Assembly (NCBI GenBank): GCA_005880755.1
Contig: VBGV01000083.1
Location: 1-13,296 of the forward strand
DNA length: 13,296 nucleotides
Direction: 5' to 3'
From: Chloroflexota bacterium
GTDB taxonomy: Bacteria > Chloroflexota > Dormibacteria > Dormibacterales > Dormibacteraceae
Under the pieces are notes generated by a model. It did not search any database. It worked only from the letters and a program-made list of their open reading frames with translations, and was not told the DNA's origin. A program made the position numbers and the translations under genes. Numbering within the stretch: the stretch's first letter is position 1; each line of letters opens with the position of its first letter. Below are positions 1 to 8,400 of the stretch, in pieces.

Positions 1-1
1 C

Positions 2-490
2 AAGTTCCACGGACACATGCTGGACGTCGGCTGCGGAACCGGCGAGCACGTGATGCTGGCGGCGAGCCACGGTGCGGAGGCAATGGGAGTGGACGTGGCG
101 GAGCTGGCCATCGAGCGCGCGCGCGCCAAGGCGCAGCAGCGGGGCATCAGCGCGATGTTCGAGGTCGGGGATGTGCTGCACCTCGACCGGTTGAAGCGGC
201 AGTTCGACGTCATCACCGACAGTGGCGTGTTCCATGTCTTCGACGACGAGGAGCGCCCGGTTTATGTCAACAGCCTGAGGTCGGCCCTTCGGCCCGGGGG
301 GATGTACTACCTGATGTGTTTCAGCGACCGCCAGCCCGGGGACTGGGGCCCTCGCCGGGTGTCGCAGGCCGAGCTGCGCGCTGCCTTCGTGGACGGTTGG
401 TCGATCAGGTCGATAGACCCCGCGAAGTTCGCCGTCACGATCGACGACAACGGCGCCCAAGCCTGGCTCGCAACGATCGAACGCCTCTGA
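2..490 (+). CDS. Class I SAM-dependent methyltransferase, 5'-truncated by window edge
   Basis: The reading frame is already open at base 2, and the motif I strand LDVGCGTGEH lies almost at the edge, so the true start lies upstream and the ATG at 17 is internal. Visible Rossmann-fold motifs: motif I (GCGTGEH), an acidic end of strand 2 (GVDVAELAIERA), GDVLHL (motif II region), then FDVITDSGVFHVF and the LRPGG post-motif typical of class I methyltransferases. The layout resembles the thiopurine/tellurite-resistance-like methyltransferases that act on small molecules, but the substrate cannot be read from the sequence. A cytoplasmic enzyme using S-adenosylmethionine is expected. It ends in TGA at 488-490 and is followed by 360 bp with no intact gene. 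Family is secure; substrate unknown. Confidence 0.88.
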   Translation, partial: KFHGHMLDVGCGTGEHVMLAASHGAEAMGVDVAELAIERARAKAQQRGISAMFEVGDVLHLDRLKRQFDVITDSGVFHVFDDEERPVYVNSLRSALRPGGMYYLMCFSDRQPGDWGPRRVSQAELRAAFVDGWSIRSIDPAKFAVTIDDNGAQAWLATIERL

Positions 491-850
491 TCAATTGCCC
501 TCGGCCTCTTGTGGGGACGGGAATCGGGGCTGGGCGTCGGGAGAGGCGCGCTTATAGGACATTCGGCTCCAAAAATCCCACGTGATTGGCCCAGGGAACT
601 AATTCCCGTCGCGTACGTCAGAGTTAGTCTTGGTTTGTGGGTGGCACGACAGATGGATCTCCCGACGACGGGGGTCACAAAACCAATACCAGCGCCGCGA
701 TTGCCCTAGAGCCCGGGTCCATTCCAGCAAACGGACGCGAGTCCGCGATCAGCGTTGAGGGGCTGGCGAAACGCTTTGGCAACCTCGAGGCTGTCCGTGG
801 AGACAGCGGTCGGTGGCCGTAACGAGAGGATGCAAGGGCGGAATTAAGAA
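491..850. other. Mostly non-coding stretch with ABC-transporter scrap
   Basis: About 360 bases between the methyltransferase and the small membrane protein gene. Apart from the ABC ATPase N-terminal fragment near 745-801 (listed separately), I see no complete gene, no convincing terminator after the methyltransferase and no clear sigma-70 promoter pair. It is the first part of the decayed zone that runs to the tRNA fragment. Confidence 0.6.
745..801 (+). pseudogene. Remnant of ABC transporter ATP-binding protein (N-terminal scrap)
   Basis: The translation contains AISVEGLAKRFGNLEAVRG, which matches the first beta strand and A-loop region of ABC-type ATPases (typical form: I-x-V-x-x-L-x-K-x-[FY]-G, then x-A-V-x-G). 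It should be followed within about 20 residues by a Walker A P-loop. Instead the frame runs DSGRWP and stops at 820-822. The short open frame can be traced back to a GTG at 637. No Walker A, Q-loop, signature or Walker B is found in any frame up to the next gene, so nearly the whole nucleotide-binding domain has been lost. A chance match is possible because only about 19 residues are recognisable. Confidence 0.6.
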
Positions 851-1255
851 ATGACCTCGTTAGCCAAGACAATTGCGTCGTTCAGCAGAGCAGAGGGAAT
901 ACTGGCAGTCTTGTTTGGGCTGGGCTTTGTTCTCGGCTTCCTGTTGACTCCATTGGGAGTCGAGACTCGTATACATGAACTGCGGACCCCGGTGTTCGCC
1001 GCCTTCTTCATCACTATCGGATTGTTGCTTCCACTTGCCGGGTTGGTTTCGCTCTTCCTTCGCAAAGCCAAGCTCGCCGGCGTCTTGGCGGTAATCGACG
1101 CCTCGTTTAGCTTCCTCATCCCTCCCGCTGACCAGGCAAAGTTCTTCTTCACCGTCAGCCCTCCGCCTGCCGTTTTCGTCGGTGAGTACATCCTGATCTT
1201 GGTAGGCATCGGATACATGCTTTGCGGAGCACGAGTCTATTCTCAGACCCGTTAG
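851..1255 (+). CDS. Small four-helix integral membrane protein, function unknown
   Basis: This 134-aa protein is strongly hydrophobic with four likely membrane helices: about 17-35 (ILAVLFGLGFVLGFLLTPL), 47-68, 75-92 and 108-130. Charged or polar residues lie between them (R..H..LR after helix 1, LRKAK after helix 2), and both ends are short. I do not recognise a named family and see no catalytic or metal-binding motif. The ATG start follows an A/G-rich stretch with a weak GGGCGG match about 10 bases upstream. It is the only intact gene between the truncated methyltransferase and the tRNA-Thr fragment, surrounded by gene remnants. It may be cargo of a decayed element. Codon use is less GC-biased than in the genes to the right, consistent with a different origin. 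Confidence 0.7.
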   Translation: MTSLAKTIASFSRAEGILAVLFGLGFVLGFLLTPLGVETRIHELRTPVFAAFFITIGLLLPLAGLVSLFLRKAKLAGVLAVIDASFSFLIPPADQAKFFFTVSPPPAVFVGEYILILVGIGYMLCGARVYSQTR

Positions 1256-1281
1256 CGATCGAGAGCATCGACCTCGAGGAC

Positions 1282-1560
1282 TAATAGTTAACGTCTCGCT
1301 CGCTGGCCGGCTTAAGTCCACGCAGGCGGGCCCTCCACCCTCGCAGCTTGTGGGTCCGGCGGCACCAGCCAGAAGACGGAGTCGGCGCAGTCGAAGGTCT
1401 TGTCGACGACATCGCGGTCTGTGTGCGATCCCTGTACGACCTCGACGCGCTCCTGGACGCCGGCTGCGAGGCGATTGGGTCTCGTGCGATCACGCGGACC
1501 GGCTCATCCCTGTCGAGGAGATTCTCGAGGACCTGGTGGCCTACAAGGCCCGTGCGGGCG
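1282..1560 (-). pseudogene. Frameshifted remnant of an NmrA-type NAD(P)-binding oxidoreductase
   Basis: Read on the minus strand, three consecutive frames together give one recognisable NmrA-like/atypical SDR N-terminal half. The Rossmann start is TGLVGHQVLENLLDRDEPVR, followed by VRVIARDP (NADP-binding strand 2). After a frameshift near 1460-1475 it continues LAAGVQERVEVVQG, then DRDVVDKTFDCADSVFWLVP and PDPQAA. A second frameshift near 1325-1335 leads to ACVDLSRPASE. Order and spacing match family members (TGATGxVG, VRxxxRDP, V-x-V-x-x-GD, ADxVFWLVPP, VDxxRPA). The front is also damaged (DARTG in place of the usual VTGATG), and the C-terminal half is missing. The plus-strand open frames over this stretch are antisense artefacts. 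It can no longer encode a working protein. Confidence 0.72.
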
Positions 1561-1569
1561 TCCAGGGGA

Positions 1570-1717
1570 TGGAATGGGCGACCTCGATTTTCGGGTCCGT
1601 CGAACGTTCTCGGAACGTAATAGTGCTTAGCGATGTGCTCGACATTGAAGACCTGGAGAGGCTCGGTATCAACATCGGTTCAAGATCCTGGATTGGATCA
1701 AGCAGGTCGGCTCGTAG
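1570..1717 (+). pseudogene. Possible SAM-domain (sterile alpha motif) tail, frameshifted
   Basis: From an ATG at 1570 the plus strand reads MEWATSIFG, then NVIVLSDVLDIEDLERLGIN. After a -1 slip near 1676 it continues RFKILDWIKQVGS and stops at 1715-1717. The core D-x-x-DLexLGI...R-x-kIL-x-xI resembles the second half of SAM domains that sit in front of actinobacterial adenylate/guanylate cyclases. The first helix is shortened, and no cyclase domain follows. This is a resemblance in a short degenerate stretch, so the identity is tentative. A chance open frame cannot be excluded. Confidence 0.3.
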
Positions 1718-1854
1718 CCACTCTCTGGGTGGCGTACCTCAGCACTTGCTGTGGACAGGTTGGCCGTTTCCTAGGAAGCGCTGCTAGACAGCGATTATTG
1801 GCGATTGCCTCTGCATTCGATCTCAGCGGAGACCCAATTGGGAAATGGTATTTC

Positions 1855-1908
1855 AGCACTTCCTTGGTAAGGAAAAGGTCCCCGGTTCGAATCCGGGCGT
1901 GGGCTCCA
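1855..1908 (+). tRNA. 3' fragment of tRNA-Thr(GGU), likely attachment-site scar
   Basis: The sequence from about 1855 matches the 3' part of a tRNA-Thr. Anticodon stem-loop: CTTCC at 1859-1863, loop TTGGTAA at 1864-1870 with anticodon GGT at 1866-1868, GGAAA at 1871-1875. A five-base variable region follows. The T stem is perfect (CCCGG 1881-1885, loop TTCGAAT, CCGGG 1893-1897). Then come the acceptor 3' strand CGTGGGC (1898-1904), discriminator T and encoded CCA (1906-1908). The 5' acceptor strand (expected GCCCACG) and a D arm are absent upstream, and one anticodon-stem pair is broken (C1859/A1875). It is therefore not a functional tRNA. A bare 3' half is what remains at the far end of an element that integrated into an intact tRNA-Thr, which should lie outside the window to the left. 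Confidence 0.8.
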
Positions 1909-1948
1909 AACTCAGCCGCCACGCCAGGCAGCCGCACATAATCCGCGC

Positions 1949-4237
1949 ATGGCAGCACGGTCGGGCATGCCCTCCAGGCTCTCGAATTTTGTCGGAAGAA
2001 AGAAGGAACTCGCCGAGCTAAGGCGACTTCTTCCTCGCACGCGTCTGCTGACGCTCCTGGGCCCCGGCGGCTCGGGCAAGACAAGGCTGGCGATCGAGTT
2101 CGTCCGGCAGCGAGAGTCGCGATTCCCCGAAGTCGCCGCCTTCGCGGAACTCGGCGACATCACGGATGGCGCTTTGATCGTCGAGGCCATCGCGAGGGCT
2201 TCAGGCGTCAGGCTCGAGGGCCGCGACCATCTCGCCTCACTAATTCGTGGCCTGCAGAGTCACCGGTTGTTGGTGCTCGACAACTGTGAGCACCTCGTGG
2301 AACACGCGGCACAGGTCGCGACTGACCTGCTCATCGGCTGCCCGCAACTCACCCTCATCGCCACGAGCCGAGAACGCCTGAATGTCGAGGCCGAACACAT
2401 CTACCTGGTGCCTCCGTTGGGAGTGCCAGCTGGCGGCATGGACGTGGCCACCGCCGACTCTTCCGATGCGGCTCGGCTTTTCATCGATCGCGCCCGCTCA
2501 GTCCGGCCGGGGTTTCTCGTGAACACCTCCAACGCGGTCGCGGTGTTGACGATCTGCCGGCGTCTCGAGGGCATGCCCCTTGCGATTGAGCTTGCGGCGG
2601 CGCGCTTGACGACGCTATCGCCGCACGATATCGTCCCGCGCCTCGAAGACAGCCTGCGGCTCCTCACCCGCGGCAGCCGCGGCGGCGCCTCGAGGCAGCA
2701 AACCCTCCGCGCCACCATCGACTGGAGCTATCAACTCCTGTCCGACAGCGAGCAGCGCCTCCTGAACCGTATGTCAGTCTTCGCCGGCTCCGTTGACGCC
2801 GCTGCCGTCGAAGAGGTGTGCGGTTTCCCACCGCTCGAACGGAACGACGTGCTCGACGCGTTGACCAGGCTGGTGGAGAAGTCGATGGTCCAGATCGAGG
2901 GTGGCCACGATCGGATGCGCTACCGCTTGCTCGAAACGATCCGCGAGTATTCCGCGGAGAAACTTGTAGCGGAGGGCGATGATGCAGGGGCGCGCGACCG
3001 TCACCGGGCCCGCTACCGCCGTCTTATTGACGAGGCGTACGAGGCGCGCCGGCACCGCGGCGCGGTGGCCGAGCACCGCGTGCTATGGCAGGAGATGAAC
3101 GACGTCCGCGCCGCGCTGGAATGGGCGCGTCGCGATCCGGAGGTCGAGCAGGAGATGCTCGGTGGCCTCTACCTCGTCTGGATGGTCAATGCCCCCAGAG
3201 AGGGATTCGAGCGGATCAATGATGCCCTCCGCCGGGTGGCGCCTAACCCTTCCAAGGGTTTCCTGCGAGCGGGACATGCTTGGGACGCGCTAGGTGGCAT
3301 CACTGGGCTGCGCTGGGACGGCACACCGATCGATGTCCGTCTGATCGAGCTGGTCGGCAAGTCAGATGACAAGTTCTTCCAAGGGGCGATGCACATGGGC
3401 CTCGGCTACGTGGCCGAGCGGCAGCTCAGGGATATGGAGCGCGCGCACAGCCACATGGTGGCGGGTGTCGAGATGTACACGACCCTTGGGCCCGGTCCTC
3501 AGCTTGCCATGGCGATGGGATCGCTGGGTAGCGTTGAGGTGCGCCTCGGCCGGCCGGATGTGGGCCGGGATTGGATCGAGAAGGCGGTCGCCATGGCGCT
3601 GGAGATCGATGATCAGTACGGCGCCGTCGGCGCGTATTTCCATCTCGGCTACCTCGAACTGGACTTCGGCACGCGAGAGAAGGCGCTGGCGGCTTTTCTT
3701 GCCGGACTCGAGCTTGTGGAGCGCGGCGACACCCTGTCCACCACCGACCAGGTCGCGGGTATTGGATGCGCGATTGCGGACACGGATCCCCGGTACGCGC
3801 TGCGGCTCTTCGGCGCGGCGGCGAGACTTCGAACTCCGCTGGCTTTACCGGTGGCCAGGCAGCCGTGGGGTCCGCGCGTCGAAAGCGGGGTGCGGGAGGC
3901 GCGATCGGCGCTTCCGGAAAAGGAAGCAGACGCCGCATGGGCGAGTGGCGGAGGACTGACGGTCGATTCGCTTCAGGTCGAGGTTCGCGAACAGTTCAGC
4001 TCACGATCCGGCCCGCGGCAAAGGGCGGTGCACGGCTTGAGCCGTCGTGAGATCGAGATCGCCGAGCTTGTGGCGGCCGGTATGACAAGCCGTGCAATCG
4101 CCGAAAAGCTATTCCTTTCCGAACGCACGGTGGAGACCCACCTGACCCACATCATGACCAAGCTCGCCTTCAGCTCCCGTGCCCAGGTAGCCACCTGGGT
4201 GGCGGAGCTGCGCGGGGCTTCGGTGCGAGAGGGCTGA
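1949..4237 (+). CDS. NB-ARC-type ATPase / LuxR-family transcriptional regulator
   Basis: This 762-aa one-component regulator has an N-terminal STAND-type NTPase. It carries the family lead-in LSNFVGR (11-17), Walker A GPGGSGKT (38-45), Walker B LLVLDNCEHL (107-116), a sensor-like ATSRERL (138-144) and GMPLAIELAAARL near 207-219, followed by a winged-helix-like region with TLRATIDWSY around 252. The middle (about 350-640) is helix-rich and TPR-like, as expected for a sensing scaffold. The C-terminus has a LuxR/GerE helix-turn-helix (about 696-752; LSRREIEIAELVAAGMTSRA ... LSERTVETHLTHIMTKL). Such proteins use ATP/ADP state and ligand or partner binding to control promoter binding. No receiver domain is present. 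An alternative ATG lies at 1967 and neither start has a clear RBS, so the start is uncertain. It begins just 40 bases after the tRNA-Thr scar, with DUF427 downstream. The regulated genes are unknown. Confidence 0.9.
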   Translation: MAARSGMPSRLSNFVGRKKELAELRRLLPRTRLLTLLGPGGSGKTRLAIEFVRQRESRFPEVAAFAELGDITDGALIVEAIARASGVRLEGRDHLASLIRGLQSHRLLVLDNCEHLVEHAAQVATDLLIGCPQLTLIATSRERLNVEAEHIYLVPPLGVPAGGMDVATADSSDAARLFIDRARSVRPGFLVNTSNAVAVLTICRRLEGMPLAIELAAARLTTLSPHDIVPRLEDSLRLLTRGSRGGASRQQTLRATIDWSYQLLSDSEQRLLNRMSVFAGSVDAAAVEEVCGFPPLERNDVLDALTRLVEKSMVQIEGGHDRMRYRLLETIREYSAEKLVAEGDDAGARDRHRARYRRLIDEAYEARRHRGAVAEHRVLWQEMNDVRAALEWARRDPEVEQEMLGGLYLVWMVNAPREGFERINDALRRVAPNPSKGFLRAGHAWDALGGITGLRWDGTPIDVRLIELVGKSDDKFFQGAMHMGLGYVAERQLRDMERAHSHMVAGVEMYTTLGPGPQLAMAMGSLGSVEVRLGRPDVGRDWIEKAVAMALEIDDQYGAVGAYFHLGYLELDFGTREKALAAFLAGLELVERGDTLSTTDQVAGIGCAIADTDPRYALRLFGAAARLRTPLALPVARQPWGPRVESGVREARSALPEKEADAAWASGGGLTVDSLQVEVREQFSSRSGPRQRAVHGLSRREIEIAELVAAGMTSRAIAEKLFLSERTVETHLTHIMTKLAFSSRAQVATWVAELRGASVREG

Positions 4238-4424
4238 GCCCGCAACTTTACGTACTTTCCACGATTCGGCGACCACCCGCCCGGAGCGACGCTGCGGCCA
4301 TGGAAAACACAAGCGCGACAACCACGATCCTCCAGATCTCACAGCTCCGTCGGAACCCCGCCGACCTGGTCCTACACGGCTGTGGCAAGCTCCTCTATGC
4401 CGGCCTCAAGACGATTGCCGCGGC
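4238..4424. other. Intergenic spacer between LuxR regulator and DUF427 gene
   Basis: About 190 bases with no recognisable gene, no strong hairpin and no obvious sigma-70 promoter. An ATG at 4300 opens a 65-codon frame that overlaps the next gene, but its translation resembles no family I know. Confidence 0.5.
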
Positions 4425-5294
4425 ATGGTTCGACCCAAGGAACTGCAACGTCTTCTGGATTGGCGCCTTCCCCGCGACGTGGGATTCCCGCAAGTGAGCG
4501 CGGCCATTCGGGCCCCATTCGACCTCGAGGACATCCAGATCGGCCCGAGCGACGGCCACGACATCCGCCTGTATCCAACCGCCAAGCGCGTGCGGGCGTT
4601 CTTCGGCGATATCGCCATGGCCGACAGCACGCGGGTACAGCTGATGCTCGAGAGCGGCCGCCTGCCCGTCTACTACTTCCCAGTCGAGGACGTGCGTATG
4701 GACCTGCTCGTCCCTGGAACGCGCCGTGAAACCTCACCCACCAAGGGCCAGGCAACCTACCTCACCATCGACGCCGGCAGGAACACCGCCCCCAATGCAG
4801 CTTGGCGCTACGAGGCCTCCCCTGCAGGTTGCCCCGACCTCTCCGGCCTCATCGCCCTTCGGTGGCGGGCGATGGACGCGTGGTACGAGGAAGACGAGCA
4901 GGTCATCGCCCACGCCCACGACCCGTTTCACCGGATCGACGTCCTGCTCAGCTCCCGCCACGTACAGGTCCGAATCGGCGGCGAGGTGGTAGCTGACACC
5001 CGGCGCTCGCGGATGCTGTTCGAGACCGGTCTCCCGGTCCGGTACTACATTCCCCGCGACGACGTATCCCTCGATGTGCTGACACCGTCCGGAACCGTCA
5101 CGGCTTGCGCCTACAAGGGCCAAACCAGCCAGTACTGGAAGTCTCGTGAGGTTGTGCGCGACGTTGCCTGGAGCTACTCGTCGCCGTCGCCTGAAGTGAG
5201 CGCGGTCGCCGGGATGGTCTGTTTCTTCAACGAGCGCGTCGACATCAGCGTTGACGGGGTGGTCCAGCCTCGCCCTCAAACGCCCTGGTCTTGA
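4425..5294 (+). CDS. Tandem DUF427 domain protein
   Basis: This 289-aa protein has two copies of the DUF427 fold, at about 48-132 and 170-254. Each copy has the same order of motifs: an arginine-rich first strand (KRVRAFFGDIAMADSTR / RHVQVRIGGEVVADTRR), L-x-E-[ST]G (LMLESG / MLFETG), a YY-F/I-P strand (VYYFPVEDVRMDLL / RYYIPRDDVSLDVL), a YKG/TKG turn and AW-Y (NAAWRYE / DVAWSYS). Between them is the linker RAMDAWYEEDEQV followed by HDPFHRID, diagnostic of the two-domain form. The family is widespread in Actinomycetota and relatives; its biochemical role is not settled. No signal peptide or membrane helix is seen, so it should be cytoplasmic. The ATG at 4425 lacks a good RBS, and the first 24 residues look unlike the family, so the true start may be a few codons later, for example GTG 4494. 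Confidence 0.88.
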   Translation: MVRPKELQRLLDWRLPRDVGFPQVSAAIRAPFDLEDIQIGPSDGHDIRLYPTAKRVRAFFGDIAMADSTRVQLMLESGRLPVYYFPVEDVRMDLLVPGTRRETSPTKGQATYLTIDAGRNTAPNAAWRYEASPAGCPDLSGLIALRWRAMDAWYEEDEQVIAHAHDPFHRIDVLLSSRHVQVRIGGEVVADTRRSRMLFETGLPVRYYIPRDDVSLDVLTPSGTVTACAYKGQTSQYWKSREVVRDVAWSYSSPSPEVSAVAGMVCFFNERVDISVDGVVQPRPQTPWS

Positions 5295-5491
5295 GTAAAC
5301 CGGCTGCGGCGCCCTCGTCAATGCAAAGACACCGAACGACGCATCGCGCGGCTGCATCTGTAGCACGCGACGCCAAAACGAGCGGTTTGCGCGAAACGAA
5401 CTAAATCGAGACATTTCTAAACATCCCCTTCGGTGCTAGATGCGGGGCTGGGTGATAACGTTTGCCGACTTCGGTGTCCGGGAGGAAGTTT
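5295..5491. other. Leader/intergenic region before the giant secreted protein gene
   Basis: About 200 bases without a gene. It presumably carries the promoter of the large exported protein gene. The stretch 5387-5445 is locally A/T-rich against a GC-rich background (TTGCGC, TAAATC, TGCTAGAT can be seen), but I cannot assign a convincing -35/-10 pair. No riboswitch or strong terminator was recognised. Confidence 0.4.
5481..5485 (+). promoter_or_regulatory. Ribosome binding site fixing the GTG 5492 start
   Basis: GGAGG lies six bases upstream of a GTG at 5492. From that GTG the protein starts directly with a textbook signal peptide (MTISSLRRSLLPF...), whereas the earlier in-frame TTG at 5462 has no RBS and would add ten residues in front of the signal. 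Confidence 0.75.
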
Positions 5492-8400
5492 GTGACCATC
5501 TCAAGTCTTCGCCGTTCCCTGCTGCCATTCGCGGTCGGCACAGCGTTCCTTATTACTCTCACGCCCGCGACGGCAGCTCACGCAGCCGGCCCGCCTCCGG
5601 TGCCCGTTCTGACCGGTGCTCAGGTTTCACCCGCGGTCCACATGGACGTCTCGCAGCCGCTGCGCGACATGATCGAGAACCAGCAGGACCAGCAAGCCAA
5701 CCACGAGAACCATCCGGCCAAGCCTTACCACCAGCCCGGCTTCGGCAAGAGCGGCACCAGTGGGACGCCTTCCTCGACGACATCTGCCGCGGTGCCCACA
5801 ACCGCACTCAACTTCGATGGCGTCGGCAACGGATTTAGGGGCCCGCAAGGAACCTTTACCGTCAATTCGGCCCCGCCCGACACCAACCTCGCCGTCGGAC
5901 CCAACCACGTGGTCGAGATCGTCAACACCGACTTCGCGATCTTCAACAAAACCGGCACGGTGATCTACGGTCCTGTGCAGATCAACACGCTGTGGAGCGG
6001 CTTCGGGGGTAACTGCCAGGCCGACAATGACGGCGACCCGATTGCGAAGTACGACTCGATCGCCAACCGCTGGGTGATCAGCCAGTTCGCCATCACCTCG
6101 CCCAATCCCGACTTCCTGCAGTGCGTCGCGATCTCGCAGACCGCTGACCCGACCGGTGCGTACTACCGGTACTCGTTCAGCTACGGCAACCAGTTCCCGG
6201 ACTACCCGAAGATGGCGGTTTGGCCGGACGCGTACTACATCACCTTCAACATGTTCAACTCGGGCGGCAACACCTTCCTCGGCGGCAAGGCATGTGCATA
6301 TGACCGCGCCAGGATGCTGACCGGCGCCGCCGCCACCCAGCAGTGCTTCGATCTCGGCACCACATACGGAGGACTCCTGCCCTCCGACCTGGACGGTTCC
6401 AGGCAGGCGCCGGTCGGCGCGCCCAACTACATCGTGGCCGACGGGGCATCGTCCAATCAGCTCGCGTACTGGAGCTTCCACACGGACTGGACCAACTCGG
6501 CCAACACGACCCTGACCGGGCCCACCACGCTGGCCACCGCCCCGTTCACGCTGCCGTGCGGCGCCGGCGGTACCTGCGTGCCGCAATCTGGCACGAGCCA
6601 GAAGCTGGACACGCTCGGCGACCGTCTCATGTACCGCCTCGCGTACCGCAACTTCGGAGACCACGAAGCGCTCGTGATCAACCGCAGCGTGACAGCCGGA
6701 AGCTCGGTCGGCATCCGTTGGTATGAGCTCCGGCCGAGCGGCACCAGCCTCAGCATCTTCCAGCAAGGGACGTACGCACCTGACTCCAACTACCGGTGGA
6801 TGGGCAGCATCGCCCAGGACGCATCGGGCAACATCGGGCTTGGATACAGCGTCAGCAGCAGCTCACTGCACCCTCAGATTCGCTACACGGGTCGCCTGGC
6901 CGGCGACGCGGCGGGGACCATGACGCAGGGCGAGGGAACGATTACCGCCGGCGCCGGCTCGCAGAATGGCGGCCTGAGTCGCTGGGGTGACTACAGCGCG
7001 ATGTCGGTGGATCCAGCCGACGACTGCACCTTCTGGTACGCCAACGAATACATCCCTGCGAACGGTTCCTTCAACTGGAGGACACGCATCGCATCCTTCA
7101 AGTTCCCCGGATGCGGCGCGCCGCCCACGCCTGATTTCACCATCTCCGCCACTCCGAGCAGCCAGTCGATCATCCAGGGCGGCAGCACGAGCTACACGGT
7201 GTCGGTCTCCGCGCTGAACGGCTTCAGCGGCGTGGTCAGCCTGACTACCACCGGATTCGGCAACGGCGCGTCAAACGCGCTCAATCCGACTTCGGTCACC
7301 GGGAGCGGTACGTCAACTCTCAATGTGACCACCACCAGCAGCGCCGACATGGGCAGCTTCCCCATCACGATCACAGGAACCAGCGTCAGCCTGACGCACA
7401 GCACAAGTGTCACGCTGGTCGTCAACTCCGCCACCGGCGGCGTTTTCAACGGTGGATTCGAAACAGGCAACCTCAGCAGCTGGACGACGAGCGGCGCCAC
7501 CTCGATCAGCACGACTCCACATACCGGCAGGTTCTCCGCTCAGGTCGGCAGCACGTCGCCTTTCAACGGCGACAGCACGATCGCGCAGACCTTTACCGCT
7601 CCCACCCCGACTGGGCCACTCACTTTCTGGTATCAGGTCCACTGTCCCGACACGGTCACGTACGACTGGGCCACGGCGAGCCTGGTGGACAACTCCACCG
7701 GCACGACGACGACACTGCTGGCCAAGACCTGCTCGAACAGCGGCGCCTGGGTCCAGAGCAGTGCGGCCTCGCTGGTCGGAGGCCACAGCTACACGCTGAC
7801 CTTGCTCAGCCACGACGACAACTACCCGGGAGATCCGACGTACACGCTGTTCGACGACGTGGCACTGGCGGCTCCGCCGGCGCCTGATTTCACCATCTCC
7901 GCGAGCCCCTCGAGTCAGACCGTGGTGCAGGGCAGCAGCACGAGCTACACGGTCACGGTGACCGCCCAGAACGGGTTCACCGGCACGGTGAATCTAAGCG
8001 CAACTGGGTTCGATCCGAGCGCTTCTGGCACATTCAGCCCGGGCTCGGTGGTCGGAGGCGGCACCTCAACGCTGACTGTGGCGACCACGCCCGGGGCAGT
8101 CACAGGTACGTTCCCGATCACGATCACCGGCACCAGCGGGTCGCTTACTCACAGCACGAGTACGACCCTGATCGTGACTCCGCCGCCTGATTTCACGATC
8201 TCCGCCAGCCCCGCCAGCCAAACGGTGATCCAGGGCAACAGCACGACCTATACGGTCACCGTCATGGGCCAAAACGGGTTCTCCGGCAGCGTTAGCCTGG
8301 TGGCTACCGGCGCCTCGGGGTCCTTCAGCCCGGCATCGGTCACCGGCAGCGGCACGTCGACCCTGACCGTCAGCACGGCTGCGACCGGCACCTTCGTCAT

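Larger units (their letters stand above)
1256..1948. other. Degenerate intergenic zone: gene remnants and tRNA scar
   Basis: Nearly 700 bases without an intact gene. It holds a minus-strand NmrA-type pseudogene (about 1282-1560), a plus-strand SAM-domain-like tail (about 1570-1717) and a tRNA-Thr 3' fragment (1855-1908), each listed separately. Bases 1718-1854 contain nothing I can recognise. The last 40 bases lead directly into the ATPase/LuxR gene with no evident ribosome binding site. Confidence 0.6.

Noticed and set aside
1348..1787. Plus-strand open frames rich in GC across 1348-1787 that look codon-biased
   Set aside because: The minus strand over 1282-1560 shows ordered NmrA motifs, so the plus-strand frames there are antisense shadows. 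Only 1570-1717 has any independent resemblance to a known domain.
1831..1908. A complete but diverged tRNA-Thr gene
   Set aside because: Bases 1831-1837 pair with the acceptor 3' strand at only three of seven positions, and no D arm is present, so only the 3' half is supported.
4300..4497. 65-codon frame starting at ATG 4300, overlapping the DUF427 gene
   Set aside because: No RBS, no recognisable family, and it runs out of frame into a secure gene.
5627..6766. Long (379-codon) minus-strand open frame inside the giant secreted protein gene
   Set aside because: Composition is the R/G/V/E-rich pattern expected antisense to GC-rich coding DNA. The plus strand has a signal peptide, RBS and repeat domains.
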